In this document: in pieces, positions 1 to 8,484 of the stretch
Layout: each line of letters starts with the position of its first letter
Numbering within the stretch: the first letter of the stretch is position 1
Source: Euperipatoides rowelli
Lineage: Eukaryota; Onychophora; Udeonychophora; Euonychophora; Peripatopsidae
Direction: 5' to 3' (one strand)
DNA: 12,089 nucleotides
Assembly: GCA_003024985.2 (NCBI GenBank)
Contig: PXIH01S0004340.1
Notes under the pieces: model-generated
Seen by the model: the letters and a program-made list of their open reading frames with translations, nothing else
Told to the model about the DNA's origin: nothing
Databases searched by the model: none
Program-made: the position numbers and the translations under genes

Positions 1-1
1 G

Positions 2-205
2 CAACTTGGTCTAAACATTTCTGATGAACAACTGAATGAAATGGAAGCACATCTTGAAGATATTGATTTTAACATAGCTGCTGAAGAAGAAAAGCGTCGT
101 CGCCACGATGTAATGGCGCATGTTCATACTTTTGCTCAGTGTTGTCCAAAAGCAGCTCCGATTATTCATCTAGGTGCAACTTCCTGCTATGTAGGAGATA
201 ACACA
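2..205 (+). CDS. ADSL: Adenylosuccinate lyase, internal exon (68 codons, partial gene)
   Basis: Adenylosuccinate lyase (fumarase/aspartase superfamily, cytosolic homotetramer) splits SAICAR to AICAR and adenylosuccinate to AMP, releasing fumarate, in purine synthesis and the purine nucleotide cycle. Reading from base 2 gives 68 codons beginning [10 protein letters not shown] and ending CYVGDNT. Visible family hallmarks are the [19 protein letters not shown] block, holding the Arg-His-Asp triad near human residues 85-87, and HLGATS, the substrate-contacting Thr-Ser near human 111-112. From memory, the stretch aligns without gaps to human residues 52-119 and about three quarters of positions are identical. 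It ends in phase 0 at ACA|GTAAGT. The alignment suggests the exon may begin exactly at base 2, with base 1 the G of an AG acceptor, but the sequence is cut there, so the exon could continue left. The ATG at 41 is an internal methionine, not a start. The catalytic His (human 159) and the mobile-loop Ser (human 289) lie in exons outside the window. Confidence 0.96.
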
Positions 206-211
206 GTAAGT
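206..211 (+). promoter_or_regulatory. 5' splice donor of ADSL intron
   Basis: ACA|GTAAGT matches the metazoan U1 donor consensus at all six intronic positions. The conserved protein alignment stops exactly here: the codons after VGDNT ([10 protein letters not shown], then stop) have no counterpart in ADSL. The phase is 0. Confidence 0.93.
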
Positions 212-764
212 TTTTATTATTATTTTTGTTTTGTTTGAGATGTATTTTATCAAAATCTATTATTCTGTGAAAATAATTATCTTATGACTTATGGTTTATT
301 TATTAGATCTACATGGTTATTTATTAAACTTAATTACAATAGGTTTGAAAAATGAAGTTAATTGAATGTTAGCTATAAATAAGCAAAGTAAAAAAAAAAA
401 AGTAGGCCTACATAGTAAAAATAATATAAACATTGGGTAATAGTAAAGTGGTTAGCCCTGTCCTTTGACATAAATTCGCCATATCTAACCTCACCAGAGT
501 ACTTCCAATGGGGATATTTAAAACTATAAGTTTTTTTTAAAAATCTGATTCATTGCAAGAGTTATTTCACATCACTGAAGCCATGAATAATATTCCTGAG
601 GATATACTGCTGCACATTGCTAAAACGTGACTGCTTGTGCACATATGTATAGGCCAATCATACTTGATGTTACGATGTACTCTATCATACTTAACTAATA
701 ATACTAAATACAAAACTACAACAACAAAGGTTACATTTAATGCCCAAAGAGCAAGACAATAGTA
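212..764. other. Intronic stretch without recognised features
   Basis: AT-rich sequence with a poly-A run (about 391-401) next to the palindromic word TAGGCCTA (403-410). An open frame on the minus strand at 567-767 has no recognisable family resemblance and a hydrophobic, AT-driven composition, so it is treated as chance. No TIR pair or tRNA-like boxes were seen. Confidence 0.6.
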
Positions 765-860
765 CAATGGTTCTCAACCTTTTGAATTCTGTGGAACACT
801 TTTGTGAGCAAAACAACTTTGTAAAACACTTAAATATAAAAATAAAAAAAGTAAAGAGTC
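765..860 (+). mobile_element. hAT-like element, left terminus only
   Basis: CAATGGTTCTCAACCTTTTG closely resembles the termini of many animal hAT (Charlie/SPIN-type) transposons, which begin CAGYGGTTCTCAACC. The text continues in the usual style of such ends (TGTGGAACACTTTTGTGAG). No matching right end (GGTTGAGAACCATTG-like) or repeated 8-bp target site was found in the window, so this is either a broken copy whose right part is lost or a chance match. The inner limit at 860 is arbitrary. Confidence 0.4.
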
Positions 861-979
861 AGCATCTCTTGAGTCCGCTTCATCAAAAGTACATTTTCTT
901 GTGATAAATTTATCCATCTACATACAGTATGTATAGCCTAAATAAATTATATAAATATAATATTGTATTATAAACTATA

Positions 980-1350
980 CTTAATTAAATTAAATAGTTA
1001 ATTTACTGTGCTTAGGCTAGAATTTTATACAAATAAAAATAACGTATCATAAATCAAATTACTCATTTAAAATTTTGTTAGTTGCTGTCAACTAACCAAA
1101 CTTAATATATACACATGCATGCATGCATACGACGACAGAAAAATAATGTTGTAGATAACTGCACAGTATGCAGTTAGCTTACTGCACACTTTTATACAAC
1201 ATTATTTTTCTGTTATTGTACATGTGTATACATTTACTTTGGTTAATTGACAGCGACTAACAAAATTTTAATTGAGTAATTTGATTTATATGTTATTTTT
1301 ATTTGTATAAAATTCTAGCTTTAGAAAATTAACTATTTAATTTAATTAAG
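980..1350. repeat. Long inverted repeat / foldback element (~371 bp)
   Basis: The left arm (980-1153) and right arm (1195-1350) are near-perfect reverse complements over their whole length. Paired blocks include CTTAATTAAATTAAATAGTT with AACTATTTAATTTAATTAAG at the outer ends, AAAATTTTGTTAGT with ACTAACAAAATTTT in the middle, and ACAGAAAAATAATGTTGTA with TACAACATTATTTTTCTGT at the inner ends. A GCAT microsatellite (1115-1128) is expanded in the left arm only. The ~40-base centre carries a smaller stem (TGCAGT 1169-1174 with ACTGCA 1181-1186). No clear target-site duplication flanks it (a 3-bp ATA at most). The architecture is that of a foldback or fully palindromic MITE. In the ADSL pre-mRNA it would form a hairpin of about 150 bp. 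Confidence 0.88.
1115..1128. repeat. (GCAT)n microsatellite inside the foldback left arm
   Basis: ATGCATGCATGCAT interrupts the left arm. The partner position in the right arm has only a short TACATGTGTA segment, so the expansion happened after the palindrome formed. Confidence 0.7.
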
Positions 1351-1691
1351 ATAGCCTAATTAGTCGCTCTGTCATCAATATTAAGGGGCGGCCATTTTGG
1401 GTCTCAAACGGGAAAGATGAGCTCCACATATTTTCAAAACTAAAGGCATTTATTATAATTTGAAGGATTTCTGTTTGGAATTTGTTTTAATTAAGTTAGT
1501 TCTATAATCGATTTTTGTTTGTTGGAATTTATTTGAAAATTTCATGTTTTTTTTAGTATTTTTAGATTTTACATTGTAGATATAGGCAACTTATTTTGAT
1601 TCTTTATTACTTAAGAATAATTTTTTTTTCTTTAGCATTTTATTTCTGGCATATATTTTATGATAATAAAGAATAGTTACCGTATAGAAAA
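1351..1691. other. Intronic stretch between foldback and retrotransposon
   Basis: T-rich unique sequence. A locally GC-rich patch at about 1384-1425 (GGGGCGGCCATTTTGGG) could be a transposon end, but no partner was found. A pyrimidine run followed by AG at about 1621-1636 looks like an acceptor, yet the downstream codons do not match ADSL and soon reach a stop. Confidence 0.5.
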
Positions 1692-1708
1692 TTTATTTAT
1701 TTATTTAT
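1692..1708 (-). repeat. (TTTA)n tail of the LINE
   Basis: TTTATTTATTTATTTAT on the plus strand, read as AAAT units at the 3' end of the minus-strand element. Such tandem 3' tails are typical of target-primed reverse transcription in CR1/L2/Jockey-like LINEs. Confidence 0.75.
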
Positions 1709-1892
1709 CAAAATAAAAGATTTAAACCCTAGGGCTTATACATTAAACTACAATATTACAACAGTTCAATACATTCAGTGACAAATCTAAACACATAGCC
1801 ACCAGCAAAATAGTTACACTAAAAAAAGAAAGAAAAAAAAAAACACCCATCCCAACAAACAAACAAAAAAAACAATCTATCTTAATATACCC

Positions 1893-3130
1893 AATTCAAA
1901 TCATAATCGTTTTTCTTTATAACAAAATCAATTCCATGTTTGAATGCTCTTTTGGTAGTTTGTTCCAGAAATTGATACTTCTCTTTAATATTGATTTATT
2001 AATTATTCCATTTTTTTAATGTTGTTTTTTAATTATATACCTGTGTTTTCTTAAATTACTTCTATCATTTAATACATATAATCTATCTCTATTTTTATTT
2101 ATAACAATTGATTTAAACATATAAATCATATTATTTTTCTAAATTCTTTGTTTTGGTGTTAAAATGTCAAGTTTTGAAAGTCTTGAATCATACGATAATC
2201 TATAGAAGCCATAAATACGTTTTGTTAAACTTCAGTATATGTTTTTCAAGCTTGTTACCGTAATATTTTTTGACCCAATCTGGTAAATTGTTGAACCATA
2301 GTCAAGACTAGGCTGTATATAATACTTATAAATAACATCGAAAACCTTAGGTGTTATAAATTTTATTTTGTTTTTTATATATACAAATTTTTTTTTATAA
2401 TTATTACAAATTATTAAATATTATACTAAAATCGTTATGATTTATGGATTCACTTATGATATCGTTAAAAATCTTATATTTATTTTTTTCATTTTTCTTA
2501 CCCAAATACATTTTAGTTTTTTCTGTATTAATTATTAACTGGTCTTCATTGCACTGATGAATAAAATAATCCAGATCTCTTTGAAGCTCATTATATGAGT
2601 TTTTTATCTTTAACAGCTCTGAAAATGTTTAAATCGTCTGCATAACAGATTAGATTATTTTGAAGTTTTTGTGCAATTTCAGCTATGTAAATATTAAATA
2701 ATGTGGCAGACAATGGACTACCCTGTGGTAGGCCTCTATTTAAATTATTTTTATTTTATCTTATATTGTTTATTTCTGTTATTATTATTCTATTTCTTAA
2801 ATATTCTCTTAACCAATATACCGGTACCAAGTAATTTGGAAATTTAAAAAGTATAAGTTTCTCAATTAACTTTTCATGATTGATTGTGTCGAATGCTGAT
2901 GTTAGGTTGATATAAATAATATCCATTGGAATATTCTCATAATTTTGAATTATTTAAATTAATTATAAAGTTATAAAATTTTTCTAGCATAGATGGTTTT
3001 TAACGTAAGATTAATTGGCTAGCCTGTGTTAACATTGCAGGAATAGGAAAATACTAGTGTTATATTTTCATTGAAACAGTCAGCCAGACTAGAAATTTCT
3101 TAAAAACTTAATTTATTGATGTTAGTACCG
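1893..3130 (-). pseudogene. Reverse transcriptase ORF2 remnant of the LINE
   Basis: Domains in order on the minus strand: an upstream LADCFNEN segment; motif A as NLTSAFDTINHEKL (coded by 2908 downward), in which the usual first catalytic Asp is Asn; motif B as GLPQGSPLSATLF (2734-2702 and on); motif C as YADD (2644-2633), intact; then LQRDLDYF and LIINTEKTKM (thumb-proximal, about 2600-2520); IQPSLDYGSTIY (about 2315-2280); and NFWNKLPKE (1973-1947). Damage includes a frameshift near 2930, an in-frame stop between motifs A and B (about 2757), a frameshift near 2595 after motif C, at least one more around 2400-2370, and one near 1945 before the C-terminal FKHGIDFVIKKND segment. Motif spacing fits a Jockey/CR1-group RT. 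Assignment to a clade is inference; that it is a non-LTR RT is secure. Confidence 0.87.
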
Positions 3131-3140
3131 TAATATAATC

Positions 3141-3913
3141 GACTTTTGTTTTACGGCATTGAATTTGAAGTATTTTTTTTTTTTTTTTTGAGTACCTTAG
3201 TCATCTTTTAACATAAGCAATATAGGGAATGCAATTTTTCTATTTTAATTAAAAGATATCCACTGTGTGACTTATTTAAATTATAAATATAGTAGTAAAG
3301 TAAGAAGTTGTGGTTTTACTATTTTAATTAAAGTTTAGTTCATTTATGGTTTATTTAGTTTTTCTAAATGGCTTTTCATTTAAACTAATTTTAATATAAT
3401 TATCTGAATAGCAATTTAGTATAATGAATTTTATGTTAAATCTAAGCCAAATCATTTAACATTGATGTCTTCTTGGCCATAAGCCGGTCCGTTATCCTCT
3501 AACCTATTGAGGCTTAACTTATTCAATTGCTTTAAAGTTGTGTATAACAAGTTTATGGTATTTATGATTTCTAATTAATTTTTTTTTCTTAAATCTGCTT
3601 AATTTTGATACTAGAGGTATAGTAAGTTTCCCTAACCCATTGTTTGTGTCTTTTATATACAGTAGGCCTCCAGTAAAAAAAAAAGATACTTTATGTAGTA
3701 CAGGAACCTATCTCTTACATTTCATTGTAACCTACCCTATTTTTATACAAATTTAATACTCTATTTGAGTCCTTTCGATTGGAGTTGCATATTTTAGGAA
3801 GCACACTACAACTCAAATTGAGGCTGGTGAATAATGTCGTGTAAATTATCTCCATTTACTGCAACGTGGAATTCTTATTAATTTTCTATTCACACTTAAT
3901 TTTTCCCATGATA
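3141..3913. other. Intronic stretch, no gene
   Basis: AT-rich sequence with a 17-T run (3173-3189). A small 12-base inverted pair (CTCTATTTGAGT near 3760 with ACTCAAATTGAG near 3811) is the only structure noticed. No coding frame and no TIR pair was recognised. Confidence 0.5.
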
Positions 3914-4013
3914 TGATCACTTGTGTACCAACTTTCTTGCTTGTTTTAAAGATCAATTGTAACCAGTGAGTACCAAGATCTATCAGGCAAGAAATTTTGT
4001 TGCACTCATGATC
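3914..4013. repeat. Imperfect inverted repeat (~30-base arms)
   Basis: The left arm 3914-3942 (core TTTCTTGCTT) is roughly reverse complementary to 3985-4013 (core AGGCAAGAAA), with GATCA/TGATC near the outer ends and several mismatches and gaps. It may be a worn small foldback element or coincidence in AT-rich DNA. Confidence 0.35.
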
Positions 4014-4230
4014 TTATAACTGAAAAAAAAAAATTGAGTAGGCCTATATTTTTAATGTAGCCTATTTAAGTAAACTAGTTTGTTTTAAATTTTCTTTAAA
4101 TCACCTAAACATTGGATATACTGTAACTTCAATTAATTGTTTATGAAAATAAATAATTACCATTATTAAAGGTTAATTATTATATTGTTTGTTTTAAAAG
4201 TAAAATGGAATTTCTAATTAATAATAATTA

Positions 4231-4885
4231 ACAGTTGTTTTTAATATTCATGTTTGTACCATATGAATATTCCTGAACAGCTTTAGGACATTCTATTCAA
4301 AATATCGACAAATGATTCATTGTATGGAGATATCATTTAGGAAGTGGTTTTTATGATATAGATCAAGGGTTCCCAATCTTTTTGTAACCTAGAACACATT
4401 CTAAAATACTGGTAGGGCGGCGGGCACCATCTATATTTTCCGTAATGACAAAAATATATGTGCAGATGTCAAAAACGCGGTAGAATCTGAATTGTATCGC
4501 CTGTATTTAAACAATTCTCTAATTATCCACACCACTACTCAATTGGTCATCTGCGTGCACTGCATTCAAGTTCGTCCACGTTAACTTTCACAAAAGGTGG
4601 AATTAAAGCGGTCAATTTACAAGAAAACAACTGCCTAAAATTGGTTGCATAACCATTCACAATTTAAATCAATGTGATCCGGGGACCGCCAAGTTAACAT
4701 GGACAAGCTTTCATTTTGTGGTCGAACAGCGGCGGGCACACACAAATTGGTCGATCTGCGCCATGGTACCCGTGGGCACAGGGTTGAAACCCCTGATATA
4801 GATAGTTAATACTTTATTATCACTAGAAAAGTAATTAAATTTAAATATATGTGCCGTAAAAAGGATTTTTTTTTTTTAATTTATT
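4231..4885 (+). repeat. Dispersed repeat copy 1, split by a hAT MITE
   Basis: Sequence at 4231-4363 and 4804-4885 matches 10481-10710 in the same orientation and order. Shared blocks include AGCTTTAGGACATT (4279 on), a TTCATTGT block, ATCATTTAGGAAGT, then TTTATTAT..CTAG and AGTAATTAAATT after the interruption. The two halves are separated here by the 432-bp hAT element, which copy 2 lacks. The family is not recognised. It could be an old transposon or an intronic duplication. Outer limits are approximate. Confidence 0.7.
4364..4795. mobile_element. hAT-type MITE (432 bp) with 8-bp TSD
   Basis: The element begins CAAGGGTTCCCAATC and ends as the reverse complement of CAGGGGTTTCAACCC, an imperfect terminal inverted repeat with the CA..TG ends of hAT transposons. 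It is flanked by perfect 8-bp duplications ATATAGAT (4356-4363 and 4796-4803), the hAT hallmark. It is distinctly more GC-rich than its surroundings. Inside, GTCCACGTTAACTT (about 4574) pairs inversely with AAGTTAACATGGAC (about 4692), and GCGGCGGGCAC occurs near both ends in the same orientation. It has no transposase frame, so it is non-autonomous. The imperfect TIR suggests some age. Confidence 0.9.
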
Positions 4886-5149
4886 TTGTCAACTTGTTGA
4901 ACAATCAGATTATTGTTTTTGGTTATTACAAACAACAGAATCTTAGGTCCTCTATAGTTAGTGATCTGTCTTGCCGAACTTAGATAATTAGACATTCATT
5001 ACAAAGTAATTTAAAATATACTTTCTTGTTTTTACTAAACATATTTTATAATTGATTATAGCAGGGTTGAGGAGTGTGCTGCTACAATGCCTTCCAAAAA
5101 ATTTAGAAAGTAATTCCCCTCTACTTCATAGCTTTCTGTCGTCAATTAA

Positions 5150-6222
5150 GGCCGGTGTCAAACAAACATTTTTTTAGACTAACGGGTCCTTTGGCAGGTT
5201 TCAAATCTGCAGGATCAATTAAAAGTCAGTGTCTCACACATTATTGCCTTGTCAATTATTGAATTTTGAAGACAAGTGTCACATTGGTATTTTTCATAAA
5301 CAGCTTGTATGGAATTATTTTTTAATTTTTATGTTGTCTACTTCGATTGTTTTTCAACAAAGATAATAATATTTATAATAATTTTTATTTAAGTAAATAA
5401 TCTAAATACTATTGATACGGTAATATAATTCATAATATTTACAATTTAATTTAGAATAATATTTTATCTGAATACTACCCTACATAGTATATAAACTCAC
5501 ATACTCTACCTAAACGACAAAAATTTCCATAGGTATTACAAGAGTTTGAAAGATGAATGGTTGTATTCATTGACAAAAAAAAAAGGAAAATTGTTTCACA
5601 TAAACATGCTGTGAGCTTTCATTATATTTGAAAAGTGAAGTGAGTTGATTTAATTGTAATAAAGTATTCTTTAAAAAAAAAATAGCAAGTAGAAAATCAT
5701 GCATTCGTTAAAAAAAAAGGAACGAGTTAGAAACTATAGAAATTCAGTGAAAAAAATAGTTAAAGCATGCCTTCTGATTGAATTTTTTTTAAAAAAAATC
5801 AATTTGAAAACTTGCTCTAAAAAATTGCTGTTAGAACGATTAAAAAAAAGGCTTTGTCTCAAAAATTATAATAAATTTAAACTTTATTTCATTGATATAA
5901 CTAATTTAATATTGTTTTATCTCAAACAGTAGTATCTTGAATGCACACGCCCATCTAAAAAAAACGTTTTTTTTTTATGATAAGTTTTAGAATAACATGA
6001 AAAGCAATGTGGTTTTGTGATAATCACTGGCCGGGTGAAATGCCTTCGCTGACAATAACTAGCAGGCAACAGAGCCCTAATGGACTAAAACCAATGAGGT
6101 ACTGTTGAATCGCAGCATATGGTTGAAATTTTATTTGGTAAGTCCTCTACATAGAGTTAATGTAAATTACAAACCAGCGGAGGCTCCATCCATCTAAAAA
6201 AAACACCCGTTTGACACCTGCC
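5150..6222. mobile_element. PIF/Harbinger-like non-autonomous element (1073 bp), TAA TSD
   Basis: The left end GGCCGGTGTCAAAC and the right end, whose reverse complement is GGCAGGTGTCAAAC, match at 13 of 14 positions; similarity continues inward as a poly-T block followed by AGA. TAA lies directly outside both ends (5147-5149 and 6223-6225), as expected for the TWA duplication of PIF/Harbinger. The tip GTGTCAAAC also occurs in some hAT families, but no 8-bp duplication exists here. A frame at 5699-5932 (Lys/Leu-rich, driven by A runs) has no transposase motif and is judged chance. The right-end motif CCATCTAAAAAAAAC is repeated internally at 5951-5965. Confidence 0.68.
5951..5965 (+). repeat. 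Internal copy of the right subterminal motif
   Basis: CCATCTAAAAAAAAC at 5951-5965 is identical to 6190-6204, next to the right terminus of the same element. It may be a subterminal repeat of the kind bound by transposase, or the scar of an internal duplication. Confidence 0.5.
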
Positions 6223-6225
6223 TAA

Positions 6226-7064
6226 AAGATACTTGTTAGCACGCTTAGAAGTTAAAAAAATTCCGCCAATAATAGCAACTGGGAGAGAAGCTCCAAACCA
6301 TTTTCTAAACAAAAGATAAAAAGATAAAACAATATTAGAAGGAGTAGATTCCGAAAAAAAATGGTGTTCCTGTCAGGGAAAATGAACTCAAGTCTTAGAG
6401 GATTTGAAATAAGCAGTCAGTTTTACAGAACAGTAACAGAATGGGTCATATCTAAAGATTGTAAATTTTCTTCCTTTCCATTTAAAATGTACATGATTGA
6501 AATTTTATTGGTGTACAATAATACCGTAATAAGAATCTAATGAAATTAGATTATTTTTTTGCCATTTCCCAATACTTCCTCCCTCACCAATTCATACATA
6601 CATTTTTAAATTTATGACAGTCTAACAATATATTTTTACTTTTTTTTATTTAACACCTCTAGTATGTGCCAAATGACAATATGGGTGTGGTAAAGAAATA
6701 AATAAACAAAAGAATTGGGTGCTCAAAACAAGTATTCAAACCCGTAAAGTACCCAAAACAATACATTTCAATACTCATTGAGCTACATAAGGCAGTTAAA
6801 AATCATGATAATTTTAAAAGGTGAAATATGATATAAATTACAAAAGAAAAAGAAATAGGTGCTTAAAGAAATTGGTTTTTCTCAGCTTTTAACCCTTCCA
6901 TTCTAGGTAAAAAAAAACAAAATTCTTGCTGTAGGATTATATCCATATTTTTTTTTTGCTGTTTATTATTAACAACAGGTTAATTTTATATTAAAACAAC
7001 TATCTATCTTTCAAATGATATGGAACTAAATTTTTTTTTAGTTAAATGTGCTATGAAATGTAAT
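6226..7064. other. Intronic stretch, no gene
   Basis: AT-rich, with a short perfect hairpin (6534-6552) and several A or T runs. TTAACCCTTCCATTCTAGG at about 6889 resembles the start of the sequence at 11999. No coding frame and no paired TIR was recognised. Confidence 0.5.
6534..6552. repeat. Perfect 8-bp stem hairpin
   Basis: AATCTAAT, loop GAA, ATTAGATT, followed by TATTTTTTT. The shape resembles a bacterial terminator, but the context is a eukaryotic intron and the stem is AT-rich, so a small chance palindrome is most likely. Confidence 0.45.
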
Positions 7065-7126
7065 GCGTATGTACGACTTTGGATATACAGGAATTGTGTA
7101 CGCATACGTACGTCTTTGAATATATA
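7065..7126 (+). repeat. Short tandem duplication, 37-bp spacing
   Basis: The 25-base unit 7065-7089 (core GTATGTACGACTTTGGATATA) recurs at 7102-7126 with a few substitutions (GCATACGTACGTCTTTGAAT). Both contain GTACG followed by CTTTG. CpG-containing words are rare in the surrounding DNA. Confidence 0.65.
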
Positions 7127-7377
7127 AAAATTACTTATGTGCATCAATGCAACAATTTTTATAATTATAAATTTTGAATTTTAATTATAAATTGTTTGAT
7201 TTCATAAAATAATTCATTTATAAATCCAAAATATAAGTTATACAATTAATACAAAAAAAAAATCCTATTTATATTATAGCATTATACAGTATATATTTTA
7301 ATAGCTATTTATAAAATCGCATAACGTTGAGAATTAAAATTCTAAACCACTCTGCATTTGTTCATATTATAGGTCTA

Positions 7378-7619
7378 CTTTTTAACATTTTTATAAAAAG
7401 CAAATGTTTGTTAAAATATATAGTAATTATAGGCTCTAGCCTATATCTTGGAAATGAAACCAATTAGCATCAATTTTATAAAAGCCATTTTCAGATTTTT
7501 AACTATTTTGCTTAGTGTAGCCTATAACGTCTAAAATTGATAAAGTTAACAATTCAAATCCTGAATCTGTCTATATACTGTATCCTTATACTTTTCAACA
7601 TTTTTATAAAAAGCATATG
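7378..7619 (+). repeat. 29-base direct repeat pair
   Basis: The copies at 7378-7406 and 7591-7619 match at 27 of 29 positions (shared core AACATTTTTATAAAAAGCA), 213 bases apart and in the same orientation. Similarity fades quickly outside. It may be the relic of a local duplication or of two insertions. Confidence 0.55.
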
Positions 7620-7720
7620 ATTTAAGCAAGTACATCTCTAGAGTTGAAAGGATTAAAAGAGACACATATTTGAAGAGTAGACAGGAGAAAGGGAGTATCC
7701 CATTCATCATATATAATCCT

Positions 7721-7740
7721 AAAAAAAAAAAAAAAAAAAA
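7721..7740 (+). repeat. Poly-A run (20)
   Basis: Twenty A residues followed by C. It could be a retroposed tail, but nothing recognisable as a SINE or processed pseudogene lies directly upstream. Confidence 0.7.
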
Positions 7741-8067
7741 CTTTAAATCTGAAAGAGTTAGGCTACATGGTCAATGAAAGCATTTTAATTCTTAAGTATT
7801 TATTATAGATCTTTTAAAGGTCATACAAAATGGATTTTATTTAAAATAAAATTATTATTCAAAGTAGAAAAAATTCCACTTGGTTAAAAAAAAAAGTTAT
7901 TTAAAAATGAAATTAATAAGTTAAGCCTTTTATGTCCTCCCCCTGAAAACGGTATGCAATGAGTGTCCACAAAATGGCACTTATTTTAGAATTAGTGATG
8001 TCTATTTTAGTACCGGTACCAGTATTAGGTAAGGAAATAAGAGGTTATAAGCAAGGCTTTTATGGAG

Positions 8068-8484
8068 TCCTAGGCCATTTACCAATCCAGGCCCCTCAGG
8101 GTTTTTTTTTTTTCAAGTAAGCTACAATACATTGATTTTATTTTTAATATACCGTAGTTTAATAAGTACTATCAAGATCAAGAAAATAACACGAAGAACA
8201 CAAATAACAATAGTAATAAAATAACAAAAATAACTGTCGAAAAAAAAAGTCTTAAACTAAAGAAACATAAACAAAATTTTTTGTTTTTTGGCCTAAAATA
8301 AAAAAAAAATCTAAATTTTTCTTTTGCGCAGTAAAGTTCTGAAAATTCGTTGATAATTTTATTAGAATCTATGCTGTTTAGTACATCACTTAAGAAGGCC
8401 AAATGTTTGAAAAGTTGTTGTCGGACTGAGTGAGGGGGTGGGGCCCTAGCCAAGGCCTACCGGGCCTATTGGGGAAAAAAGGCA
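8068..8484. mobile_element. Degenerate hAT-like non-autonomous element
   Basis: Both ends are GC-rich patches in otherwise AT-rich DNA. The left end contains GGCCATTTACCAATCCAGGC. The right end, read on the minus strand, contains CCCCAATAGGCCCGGTAGGC followed by GGCTAGGGCCCC. Both recall a widespread animal hAT terminus of the style GCCGGATTTACCAATAGGC..TAGGGCCCC. The ends are only roughly reverse complementary, and no 8-bp duplication was found, so the exact limits are uncertain. The minus-strand frame between them (8453-8178) begins MARAPPPHSVRQQLFKHL and turns into low complexity. It may be a scrap of element sequence, but I cannot assign it to a transposase. Confidence 0.45.

Larger units (their letters stand above)
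1692..3140 (-). mobile_element. Non-LTR (LINE) retrotransposon, 5'-truncated and decayed
   Basis: Read on the minus strand, the segment carries the 3' half of a LINE ORF2, then a short 3' UTR (about 1893 down to 1709), and ends in a tail of AAAT units (1708-1692), the usual 3' end of CR1/L2/Jockey-group elements. The coding part runs from an N-terminal piece (ISSLADCFNENI, about 3095-3060) through reverse transcriptase to a C-terminal WNKLP motif. Frameshifts and stops make it inactive. No endonuclease domain is present, consistent with the 5' truncation common in LINE insertions. The 5' boundary is uncertain; a 17-T run at 3173-3189 lies just beyond the last recognisable residues. No flanking target duplication was identified. 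Confidence 0.85.
7127..8067. other. Intronic stretch, no gene
   Basis: Highly AT-rich. It holds the 29-base direct repeat pair described separately, a 20-A run at 7721-7740, and the palindromic word ACCGGT within TAGTACCGGTACCAGTA (about 8009). No coding potential was seen. Confidence 0.5.

Noticed and set aside
567-767. 66-codon minus-strand frame
   Set aside because: No family resemblance; inside the intron, with no promoter or splice signals that I can support.
1080-1260. CRISPR-like or microRNA precursor interpretation of the palindrome
   Set aside because: There is no spaced direct-repeat array, and the hairpin is far longer than a miRNA precursor with matching extending to both ends, which fits a foldback element better.
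1621-1640. Pyrimidine run plus AG as the acceptor of the next ADSL exon
   Set aside because: Downstream codons do not resemble the ADSL segment after VGDNT and reach a stop soon after.
5195-5215. GGTTTCAAATCTGC and similar words as a tRNA/SINE B box
   Set aside because: No matching A box at the right distance and no cloverleaf could be drawn.
5699-5932. 77-codon frame starting MHSLKKKERVRNYR
   Set aside because: Lys/Leu/Asn/Phe composition follows from A and T runs; it lies wholly inside the TAA-flanked element and shows no known motif.
6534-6560. Rho-independent-type terminator (hairpin plus T run)
   Set aside because: The context is a eukaryotic intron; the stem is AT-rich and short.
8178-8453. 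91-codon minus-strand frame starting MARAPPPHSVRQQ
   Set aside because: The second half is low-complexity Phe/Leu; it starts in the GC-rich end of a degenerate hAT-like element. No transposase or other family could be recognised.
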